A stretch of 64,000 nucleotides of DNA from positions 62,001 to 126,000 of the forward strand of contig PHBD01000001.1 in NCBI GenBank assembly GCA_002841865.1, given 5' to 3'. Under the pieces are notes generated by a model that worked only from the letters and a program-made list of their open reading frames with translations, did no database searches and was not told where the DNA came from. Each line of letters begins with the position of its first letter. Position 1 is the stretch's first letter. The DNA is from Deltaproteobacteria bacterium HGW-Deltaproteobacteria-19 (GTDB lineage Bacteria; Desulfobacterota; Syntrophia; Syntrophales; PHBD01). Below, one piece after another: positions 55,529 through 62,647 of this stretch. The translations under genes were made by a program, and so were the position numbers.

Positions 55529-56725
55529 ATGACTGAATATGACTACTGGAAGATATTTCCCCGCATGCCCCGGAAGGTCATGATTGGTGACATCACGATC
55601 CGCGACGGCTTTCAGCACGAGGAAAAGTTTCTCTCCACGGCCGCCAAGATCTTCTACGGTGAAGAGATCATCCTGGCGGGCTGCCGGGAGCTGGAGGTCA
55701 CCAACCTTGGAAATCCCGCAGCCATTCCCCAGTTCCGGGACGCCGAGGAGGTCCTGGCCCACTTCCGGAGCGATCGCTTCCGGAAGCGCTGCACCCGGCA
55801 GAGCATCCCTTACGAAGAGCTGGTCTTCAGCGCCGTAACGATCCGCGAGAACGCGGTGGACCGGGCCATCGAGCTGAAGAAGCGGGGCATCGGCCCGGAC
55901 CGTGTCCTGATGATGGTCTCTACGGATCCCGAGCACCACTTCGCGAACTCCGGCACAACCCTGTCCCAGTACTGGCGGGAGGCGGAGCGGTGCATCCGGA
56001 AGTGCCGCGACGTGGGCATCAAGATGTGCGGCGTCGTGAGCACCATCTGGGGAAGCCCCATCAGCGGCGCCACGAGGCTGGAAGACGCTGTGGAATTCAC
56101 GAAGCGCTGGTTCTCCATCGGCGCCAACGACATCGAGCACGCGGACCACGACGGCTCCGCCTCGGCGGCGGAGGTCTACCGGTACTTTTCCATGGTCATG
56201 GACGCCATGCCGGACCCGGAAGCCCACCTCTGCCATCTCCACGAGACGAAGCGGGTCGCTTCCTCCTCCATCCTCGCGGCACTCCATGCCGGGATCGCCC
56301 GGTTCGAAGGGACGCTGGGAGGCCTGGGAGGGCAGCCGGCCAACTTCCTCGACGACTGCCCCGTCCGGGGTACCGGGGAATACTACTACAAGGACCACCG
56401 TTACGTGGGCCTCATCACGATGGAGGACCTGCTCGTCCAGATCGACGAACTGGGAATCGAGCACGGCTACGACGTGGACCGTGTTCTGTGGCTGGGCAAC
56501 AAGATGGAGAAAACCATCGGCCGCCGCCTCCGATCGGAGGCCATCTACAACGGGAGGACGGAGAAGGGAGGGAATCCCCAGTTCCGCCGGCTCGGCCTTG
56601 GGAAGCTGATCGAGAAAGCAGGGGAGAAGCCGGGGCAGTTGGTCCCGTCCGAGTGGCCGCCACAGGCCGTCCTGCCGGAGAAATGGGGACCCGGGGCATG
56701 GGAGGTCCCGCCTATTTCCGGATGA
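55529..56725 (+). CDS. HMG-CoA lyase-like TIM-barrel protein
   Basis: The 398-residue protein has the HMGL-like signature block GDITIRDGFQHEEKF near 20 and the metal-binding H-x-H in LCHLHETKRVAS, where most relatives have HND. It then has a glycine-rich GTLGGLGGQPANF. These TIM-barrel enzymes cleave or condense acyl-CoAs with keto acids. The substrate is not clear; HMG-CoA lyase, citramalate synthase or a pyruvate carboxyltransferase-like role are possible. It ends 14 bases inside the convergent ABC ATPase gene on the other strand. Confidence 0.8.
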   Translation: MTEYDYWKIFPRMPRKVMIGDITIRDGFQHEEKFLSTAAKIFYGEEIILAGCRELEVTNLGNPAAIPQFRDAEEVLAHFRSDRFRKRCTRQSIPYEELVFSAVTIRENAVDRAIELKKRGIGPDRVLMMVSTDPEHHFANSGTTLSQYWREAERCIRKCRDVGIKMCGVVSTIWGSPISGATRLEDAVEFTKRWFSIGANDIEHADHDGSASAAEVYRYFSMVMDAMPDPEAHLCHLHETKRVASSSILAALHAGIARFEGTLGGLGGQPANFLDDCPVRGTGEYYYKDHRYVGLITMEDLLVQIDELGIEHGYDVDRVLWLGNKMEKTIGRRLRSEAIYNGRTEKGGNPQFRRLGLGKLIEKAGEKPGQLVPSEWPPQAVLPEKWGPGAWEVPPISG

Positions 56726-57803
56726 GATGGACCGCCGTGGCTTTGAAAGAGGAGCAGACCGCACTTCCTTCCGCGAGCGTGAGGTTCTCCACGGAAGATG
56801 CCGTCACGTAGGCCGTAAGCGGAAAGCCGCAGTCGATGTTTACCTTGTAAAAAAGTCCCATGGGGATCACCTTCACGATCCGGCCGGGAAGGACGTTCCG
56901 GGCGCTGGCCGACTCCGTCGGACTTCCCGTTGAAAGCGTGACCAGTTCGGGCCGGATGCAGCAAAGCACCGGATCTCCGACCTGGCCGACTCCGACCGAT
57001 TCGATTTTCCCACCCGGAACCTGAACGGTCACCGTACCCGCGCCCGACCCGACGATCTTCCCGCTCAGAACCGTTTCCACTCCGACGAACGAAGCCACGA
57101 ATTCATCCTGCGGCCGGTTCATGACGTCCCCGGGATCGCCGATCTGAACGATCCGGCCGTCCTTCATAATCGCCATCCGGCTGGATAGTCGAAGCGCTTC
57201 GACACGGTCGTGGGTGGCCATCACGGCTGTGGTTTTCGTCTCCCGGAGGATTCTCTGAAGATCTTCCATCAGGCCTTCCCGGGTGGGCGGATCGAGGGAG
57301 GAGAAAGGCTCGTCCAGAAAAATGACTTCCGGCCCCACGGCGAAGGCGCGGGCCAGGCTCGTCCTCTGGGCCTCACCGCCGGAGAGCTTCCGGGCATGGC
57401 GCCCCTTCAGGTTCCCGATGCCGAAGCGCTCCATGCATTCGCCGACGATCCGGCCGATGTTGCTGCGGTTTACGCCGTGAAGTCTCAGTCCGGAAGCCAC
57501 GTTGGACTCCACCGTTCCGTCGAATAGAAGCGGTTCCTGAAATACCATGGAGATCTTGCGCCGGTACCCCATCAGGCCGTTTCCCTCCATGACGGATGCT
57601 CCCCTGAACGACAGGGAGCCCCGATATCTGGGAAGCAGGCAGGCCAGCACCAGAAGGAGGGTCGATTTCCCGGCCCCGTTGGGACCGATGAGAGAGAGAA
57701 ACTCTCCGTCCAGGACTTCGAAGCCGGGGATGTCCAGAACCCGGACCCCTCCCCGCCGGACTTCGAGATCGCGAATCTCCAGAATGGAAACGGCGTTTAT
57801 CAT
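56712..57803 (-). CDS. tupC: Tungstate/molybdate ABC transporter ATPase (TupC/ModC-like)
   Basis: Walker A GPNGAGKSTLLL, signature LSGGEAQRTSLARA, Walker B VIFLDEPFSSLD and H-loop ATHD are intact. A C-terminal extension from about 230 to 363 includes TOBE-like oxyanion-binding modules (VLSGKIVGSGAGTVTVQV, CCIRPELVTL). The ATG overlaps the permease stop by four bases. It energises the permease TupB and the binding proteins upstream. The tup name rests on operon context and the Tup-type binding proteins; molybdate specificity is possible. Confidence 0.85.
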   Translation of the reverse strand: MINAVSILEIRDLEVRRGGVRVLDIPGFEVLDGEFLSLIGPNGAGKSTLLLVLACLLPRYRGSLSFRGASVMEGNGLMGYRRKISMVFQEPLLFDGTVESNVASGLRLHGVNRSNIGRIVGECMERFGIGNLKGRHARKLSGGEAQRTSLARAFAVGPEVIFLDEPFSSLDPPTREGLMEDLQRILRETKTTAVMATHDRVEALRLSSRMAIMKDGRIVQIGDPGDVMNRPQDEFVASFVGVETVLSGKIVGSGAGTVTVQVPGGKIESVGVGQVGDPVLCCIRPELVTLSTGSPTESASARNVLPGRIVKVIPMGLFYKVNIDCGFPLTAYVTASSVENLTLAEGSAVCSSFKATAVHLIRK

Positions 57804-58498
57804 CGCGGCCTCTGCTGCTGCTGGATTGCTGTGAGCAGGGAGTTGATGGCGAAGGCCAGGAGAAGGAGAATGATCCCCAGCGCAATTGCGATGTCGAAGT
57901 TCCCCTTGCCCGTTTCCATGACCGTCGCCGTCGTCAGGACGCGCGTGTATCCTTTGATGTTGCCACCGACCATGATGGAGGCGCCGACCTCGGAGATGAC
58001 ACCGCCGAACCCCGCCATCACCGCCGCGAGCAGGGGGAGCTTTGCCTCCTTCATGAGCATCCAGACCATCTGGAGCCGGGTGGCGCCCAAGGCAAGGATC
58101 TGGAGGCGCAGGTTTCTCGGGAGGTGCTGAATGGCTGCCAGCGTAATGCCCATGACGATCGGTGTGGCGATGATCGCCTGGGCGAGAACAATGGCCGTTG
58201 GCGTGTAGAGGATCTCCATGAACCCCAAGGGGCCGTTCCGCCAGAGGAAGATGGAGACGAAGAGGCCCACGACGACGGGGGGGAGTCCCATGCCTGTATT
58301 GATGAGACTGATGACGAACCGCTTACCCGGGAACTCCGTCAGGGCAACGGTGGTGCCCACGGACATGCCGAAAATCAGGCTGATCCCCGTGGCCGCTCCG
58401 GATACCGCCAGGGAAAGCCAAGTGATGCCGAGAACTTCCGGATCGAGTGTGAAGAGCAGAGAGATTGCCTGTTTGATGCCCTCAAGAATCAGGTCCAA
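57800..58498 (-). CDS. tupB: Tungstate ABC transporter permease (TupB-like)
   Basis: The TTG start follows GGAAGGT. The 232-residue protein has about five to six membrane helices with the ABC permease EAA-type loop LGATRLQMVWMLMKEAKLPLLA and the C-terminal GGVISEVGASIMVGGN segment typical of TupB. It forms the membrane channel of the transporter and is translationally coupled to the ATPase gene. A terminator-like hairpin lies between it and the first binding protein gene. Confidence 0.87.
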   Translation of the reverse strand: MDLILEGIKQAISLLFTLDPEVLGITWLSLAVSGAATGISLIFGMSVGTTVALTEFPGKRFVISLINTGMGLPPVVVGLFVSIFLWRNGPLGFMEILYTPTAIVLAQAIIATPIVMGITLAAIQHLPRNLRLQILALGATRLQMVWMLMKEAKLPLLAAVMAGFGGVISEVGASIMVGGNIKGYTRVLTTATVMETGKGNFDIAIALGIILLLLAFAINSLLTAIQQQQRPR

Positions 58499-58526
58499 AA
58501 TGTACCTTCCATCATTGACGGTTCAC

Positions 58527-58570
58527 AGAAAAACCCGCCGCGACGAGATGTCGTGCATCGCCGCGACGGG
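58527..58570 (-). terminator. Terminator-like hairpin between tupA and tupB
   Basis: On the minus-strand transcript a 13-bp stem (58558-58570 with 58534-58546, two G-U pairs, 11-base loop) is followed by UUUUUCU (58533-58527). This is an intrinsic terminator in form. Inside the operon it could reduce transporter expression relative to the binding proteins. Confidence 0.7.
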
Positions 58571-58638
58571 CACGGCCTCAGTCCTGCCCTGATCGGGTTA
58601 AAAACAGGCCGGGGGATGGGCCGCCGAAGTCGAAACCG

Positions 58639-59511
58639 CTACTTGCCCAGGGACTCCTCCTTTTTTCCGGCGTCCGGGAAGAACAGGGGCGATCCGAATT
58701 TCTCCACACCGAACTTGCCGATGATCTTCTGGGTATCTTTGGAAAGAATAAAATCGGCGAAGGCCTTGGCGCCGTCTGCGTTGATCTTCTTGAACTTGGT
58801 CGGATTCACCGGGATTACCGAGTAGACGTTCAGCAGGATCGCGTCTCCCTGGTTGAGGATATCCATCCCCAGATTCTTCTTCAGGGCCAGGTACGTCCCA
58901 CGGTCCGCCAGGGTGTAGGCCTTTTTCTCGGCGGCAACGTTCAGGGTCTGTCCCATGCCGAGGCCCGTCTGCTGGTACCACTTTTCCTTCTCGGGATTGA
59001 TGCCGGCGGCTTTCCAGATACCCTTCTCCTTTGCGTGGGTCCCCGAGTTGTCACCCCTCGACATGAAAAGGGATTTCGAGAGGGCGATATTCTTGAAGGC
59101 GGCCGTTGCGCCCTTGGTCATTTTGATTGTTGCCGGATCCGCCGGGGGGCCGACGACGATGAAGTCGTTGTGCATGACCAGGGTCCGGGCGGTACCGTTC
59201 CCCTGGGCCATGAACGCCTTCTCCGCCGCAGGAGAGTGGACCAGGAGCACATCCGCTTCGCCCTTTGCGCCCATGGCCATGGCCTGGCCGGAGCCGACGG
59301 CGATGGTTTTCACGAAGTAGCCCGTCTTCTTCTCGAAGATGGGAATCAGGACGTCCAGAAGGCCCGAGTCCTGGGTACTGGTCGTGGTGGCCAGGATCAG
59401 GTTCTTCATTTTTCCCGGTGCCGCGGAGGCGTTTGCTGCCATTCCAACGGCCAGGACCAGCGTGAGGAACACGGCCAGCACGGCCGTCCGGACATAGGAT
59501 CGTTTCATCAT
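58639..59511 (-). CDS. tupA: Tungstate-binding protein TupA, canonical
   Basis: The 290-residue precursor has a signal peptide (about 1-30) and the TupA ligand motif TTSTQDSGLLDVLI (43-56), then GSGQAMAMGAKGEADVLLVH and NDFIVVGPPADPA. This is the hallmark set of TupA family binding proteins, which capture tungstate with very high affinity. It follows TupA-like paralogue two by 21 bases and has its own GGAGG site. Molybdate affinity cannot be excluded. Confidence 0.9.
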   Translation of the reverse strand: MMKRSYVRTAVLAVFLTLVLAVGMAANASAAPGKMKNLILATTTSTQDSGLLDVLIPIFEKKTGYFVKTIAVGSGQAMAMGAKGEADVLLVHSPAAEKAFMAQGNGTARTLVMHNDFIVVGPPADPATIKMTKGATAAFKNIALSKSLFMSRGDNSGTHAKEKGIWKAAGINPEKEKWYQQTGLGMGQTLNVAAEKKAYTLADRGTYLALKKNLGMDILNQGDAILLNVYSVIPVNPTKFKKINADGAKAFADFILSKDTQKIIGKFGVEKFGSPLFFPDAGKKEESLGK

Positions 59512-59532
59512 TGTTTTGACCTCCTTGATGGG

Positions 59533-60375
59533 TTATCGCTTCGATTTCCACTCGTCGGAATTGGGGAAGAACAGCGGACTGCCATACTTGTCCTTGCCGA
59601 AGTCCCGAACAATGAGCTGCCCTTTCCCCGGTGAGGTCAGCCAGGCGATGAAGGTCGCCGCATCTTTCGCGTTGACCTGCGGGAACTTCTGCGGGTTGAC
59701 CGGAATCAGCGAGATGAAGTTGAGAAGCGCTTCGTCGCCCTCGACCAGCACAGCCAGTTTGATGTCCTTCTGCAGGGACAGGTAAGTCGCCCGGTCGATG
59801 AAGGTGTAGGCCTTCTGCTGATCGGCATAACGCAGCGTGGCGACGTTCCCCTCGGAGCCCTTCTCGTAGATTTTATACCAGGCGCCGGCAGGTTTGATGC
59901 CGGCCTTCTCCCAGATGACCATCTCCGCCACGTGGGTTCCCGATTTGTCGCCGCGACTGATGAAGAGAACATTCTTCGAGGAGAGTGCCTTCAGGGCTTC
60001 TGCGGCCTTTTTCATTCCCCTGATCCCCGCCGGGTCCGCAGCCGGGCCGACAATGATGAAATCGTTGTACATGAAGGGAATGCGTTTCGTGCCGTACCCG
60101 TCTTTGATGAATTTCTCCTCGAGGGACTTGGCATGGACCATGACGAGATCCACGTTTCCCTTCGTGGCGATTTTCAGGGCCGCACCCGTCCCGGCCCCTA
60201 CATGACGGACCCGGATGCCCGTATCCTGCTCGAAGCGGTCTTCCAGGAGAGACACGATCCCGGAATCGATCGGACCGATCGTGCTGGAAAGGAGAAGGAA
60301 ACCCTCACCCGCCAGGCACGGCCCGGTAAAGAGAAACAGAAGGAAGAGGACGGATGTGAAAACGGCTTTTTTCAT
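59533..60375 (-). CDS. Divergent TupA-type binding protein
   Basis: This 280-residue paralogue has a signal peptide (about 1-22) and the same body (GAGTGAALKIATKGNVDLVMVH, NDFIIVGPAADPAG). Its ligand loop reads SSTIGPIDSGI (30-40) instead of TTSTQDSGL, so ligand preference may differ. It lies between the regulator gene, which stops four bases upstream of its start, and the canonical TupA gene. Its ribosome site AAAGGAGC sits within the regulator's last codons, so translation is coupled. Confidence 0.85.
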   Translation of the reverse strand: MKKAVFTSVLFLLFLFTGPCLAGEGFLLLSSTIGPIDSGIVSLLEDRFEQDTGIRVRHVGAGTGAALKIATKGNVDLVMVHAKSLEEKFIKDGYGTKRIPFMYNDFIIVGPAADPAGIRGMKKAAEALKALSSKNVLFISRGDKSGTHVAEMVIWEKAGIKPAGAWYKIYEKGSEGNVATLRYADQQKAYTFIDRATYLSLQKDIKLAVLVEGDEALLNFISLIPVNPQKFPQVNAKDAATFIAWLTSPGKGQLIVRDFGKDKYGSPLFFPNSDEWKSKR

Positions 60376-60378
60376 GAT

Positions 60379-61311
60379 TCAGCTCCTTTCGGGATCGATG
60401 GTGTGCAGAACCAGGCCTGCACGCTGGAAATCGTACCCTCCCAGCTTTTCCACGTTTTGCTGGAAGGACCGGCTCTGCAGGCCCTCGAGAAAGGCCTGAA
60501 CGCCCCTGCTGAAAAAGGTGGCCTTCCTGAGGACCATGTCGAAGCTCTCAGTGGCCAGGGTTGCCATATGCAGACCCAGAAGCCGTGCCACGGCGGTGGA
60601 GGCGATTCCTGTGTCCGCCTCCCCCGTCAGTACGGCCAGGCCGACGTCCATGTGGGTGAATACCTCCCGGTCATAGCCGGGGAGAGAGTCCGGAGACAGA
60701 TTAGCCTTCTTGATCTGATAATCCAGCAGGATGCGTGTTCCGGCGCCGGGCTGGCGATTCACGATCCGCGGCCGGATCCGGAGAAGGTCATCGAATCCCC
60801 GGATTTCGAGGGGATTTCCTTTCGCTGCTACCAGGCCGATCTCCCGGTTGAAGAGGTGGACCACGACCCAGCCGGCGCCCTGCAGGTGGGGAGCAAGGGC
60901 CGCAGGCGTGTTGTATTCCCCGCTTTCCGGATCGATGAGATGTGTCCAGGCGAGATCGGTATAACCGTTACCCAGCGCCCTCAAGCCATCGGCACTCCCG
61001 GTGCTGGCCGTGAAGACGTAAAAATCGGGATGAGCGGCCTTCAGACTTGCCAGGAGCATGTCGAGAACGGGATCGTTGCTTCCCGCTGCGAGCAAGGCGC
61101 CCTCGATCCGGGTACTCTTCCGGCGTGCCTCCTGGAGAGCTTCGCCGGCCTGGCTCCGGATCCACTCGTCGATCAGCGCCTTGGGGAAGAGCCATTTGCC
61201 CGTCACCCGGGTCGCCGGGATACGGCGCGCTTTGATGAGGGCGTAGACCTGCTTTTCGTTGATATCCAGATAGCCGGCCACTTCCTTCGTATTCAGAAGC
61301 TCGTTCGGCAT
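60379..61311 (-). CDS. Excisionase-HTH regulator with PBP-like ligand domain
   Basis: The ATG at 61311, six bases after GGGGAG, is preferred to one at 61368. The 310-residue protein has an excisionase-type winged HTH (LLNTKEVAGYLDINEKQVYA) and a PBP-like domain from about residue 70: ASTGSADGLRALGNGYTDLA, then NRQPGAGTRILLDYQIKKA and GYDREVFTHMDVGLAVLTG. This layout is seen in oxyanion-responsive regulators; the fused periplasmic-binding-like domain probably senses molybdate or tungstate. It is the first gene of the tup operon and likely controls it. Confidence 0.85.
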   Translation of the reverse strand: MPNELLNTKEVAGYLDINEKQVYALIKARRIPATRVTGKWLFPKALIDEWIRSQAGEALQEARRKSTRIEGALLAAGSNDPVLDMLLASLKAAHPDFYVFTASTGSADGLRALGNGYTDLAWTHLIDPESGEYNTPAALAPHLQGAGWVVVHLFNREIGLVAAKGNPLEIRGFDDLLRIRPRIVNRQPGAGTRILLDYQIKKANLSPDSLPGYDREVFTHMDVGLAVLTGEADTGIASTAVARLLGLHMATLATESFDMVLRKATFFSRGVQAFLEGLQSRSFQQNVEKLGGYDFQRAGLVLHTIDPERS

Positions 61312-61391
61312 GGCATCTCCCCGCGTGAGGTTTGCCCCGTCTATAACGAAAAAGAGAACGGGAATCAAGACAAAGACCGACTTATTATTAC

Positions 61392-61401
61392 AAGATATCT
61401 T
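61392..61401. promoter_or_regulatory. AAGATATCTT palindrome upstream of the tup regulator gene
   Basis: A perfect 10-bp palindrome in an AT-rich stretch 80 bases upstream of the regulator start is a candidate operator. It is short, and chance occurrence is possible. Confidence 0.3.
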
Positions 61402-61580
61402 AAATCACGACAGATTGTTCCATAAATGGGATGGCCTGTTTCTGTCGTGACCCCGGGATGGATCCTTTATTTCAGTGAAACGGCTCGGATCAGGAACGAC
61501 TGTCCCTTGCACAGGCCGCGATTCCCGGCAGATCGCGATCAACCATCCGGCGGGAAAGGGTGGTTGGCAGGCTAAACTTC

Positions 61581-61609
61581 TTGACATATTGGACATTTTG
61601 CCCGATAGT
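61581..61609 (+). promoter_or_regulatory. Sigma-70-like promoter of the dehydrogenase gene
   Basis: A perfect TTGACA (61581-61586), a 17-base spacer and GATAGT (61604-61609) stand 55 bases before the GTG start. The -10 matches the consensus at four of six positions. Confidence 0.6.
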
Positions 61610-61663
61610 TCCCGAGTCCTTGAACCGGTGCAGCATTTCAGGCCGGCACTTCGGAGGTTTTTC

Positions 61664-62539
61664 GTGGAGAGAATCGGCTGGATCGGAACCGGCGTCATGG
61701 GCCGTTCCATGGTCCTGCACGTCCTGCAGGGCGGCCATCCCGTTTCCGTTTTCAACCGAAGTCGCGACAAGGCCGACGATCCGTGTCGGCAAGGCGCAGC
61801 CTGGTGCGAGACCCCGGGAGAGGTAGCGGCCCGGAGCGACATCGTTTTCACCATGGTCGGGGAACCCTCGGACGTCGAAGAGGTCATCCTGGGGGGAGAT
61901 GGCGTGCTTGCCCGGATCCGGAAGGGATCCGTCATCGTCGACATGACCACCTCCGAGCCGTCCCTGGCCGTTCGGATATACGGGGAGGCAAAGGCGAAAT
62001 CCGTCTTTTCCCTGGACGCTCCGGTTTCAGGGGGCGATATCGGGGCGAAGGAAGGAACCCTGGCGATCATGGCCGGTGGTGACGAGGAGGCATTCAGGCG
62101 TGTCCTTCCGGTATTCGAGCGGATGGGCGGAAACATTGCGATCATGGGCGGACCCGGCATGGGCCAGCACACGAAGATGAGCAATCAGATCCTGGTCGCC
62201 TCGACAATGATCGGCGTCGTGGAAGCCCTTCTTTACGCCAGGCGTGCCGGCCTCGATCTGAACAGGGTCATCGAGGTCGTGGGGAAGGGAGCTGCAGCCT
62301 CCTGGGCCTTCAACAAGTTGGGGCCGAGAATCGTGAAGGGCGACACAGCCCCGGGTTTTGCGATCCGCCATTTCGTGAAGGACATGGGAATCGCCCTGAC
62401 CGAGGCGAAAAGAATGAAACTGGCCCTCCCGGGTCTCGCCCTGGTGAACCAGTTTTACCTGGCCGCCGTGGCGGAGGGACTGGAAAATGAAGGGACGCAC
62501 GCCCTCTTTCGTGTTCTCGACAGGATGAACAGTCCCTGA
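61664..62539 (+). CDS. Beta-hydroxyacid dehydrogenase family (HIBADH-like)
   Basis: The GTG at 61664 after CGGAGG is the natural start; the extension to 61475 covers the promoter. The 291-residue protein starts with the NAD(P) fold IGWIGTGVMGRSMVLHVL and has DAPVSGGDIGAKEGTLAIM plus the catalytic Lys in GMGQHTKMSNQI. These are the signatures of 3-hydroxyisobutyrate and tartronate-semialdehyde reductase enzymes. The exact substrate is unclear. A small hairpin follows the stop. Confidence 0.92.
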   Translation: MERIGWIGTGVMGRSMVLHVLQGGHPVSVFNRSRDKADDPCRQGAAWCETPGEVAARSDIVFTMVGEPSDVEEVILGGDGVLARIRKGSVIVDMTTSEPSLAVRIYGEAKAKSVFSLDAPVSGGDIGAKEGTLAIMAGGDEEAFRRVLPVFERMGGNIAIMGGPGMGQHTKMSNQILVASTMIGVVEALLYARRAGLDLNRVIEVVGKGAAASWAFNKLGPRIVKGDTAPGFAIRHFVKDMGIALTEAKRMKLALPGLALVNQFYLAAVAEGLENEGTHALFRVLDRMNSP

Positions 62540-62564
62540 AGGCCGAGAAAAAGAGGGGGCGTAA

Positions 62565-62584
62565 AAAGCCGGGAACCCGGCTTT
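62565..62584 (+). terminator. Short hairpin after the dehydrogenase gene
   Basis: AAAGCCGGG and CCCGGCTTT are complementary around a two-base centre, so about eight pairs form with a four-base loop. A T-tract is lacking, so termination is uncertain. Confidence 0.4.
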
Positions 62585-62647
62585 CGGCATAGGCTTCGCT
62601 GGCAGCGAAGATGGAAAGAAACAAACAAACCGAGGAGAAAAGAAAAC

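Larger units (their letters stand above)
61312..61663. other. Divergent control region
   Basis: This 352-base gap separates the minus-strand tup operon from the plus-strand dehydrogenase gene. It holds a perfect AAGATATCTT palindrome at 61392-61401 and a sigma-70-like promoter at 61581-61609. No gene is seen. Confidence 0.6.
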
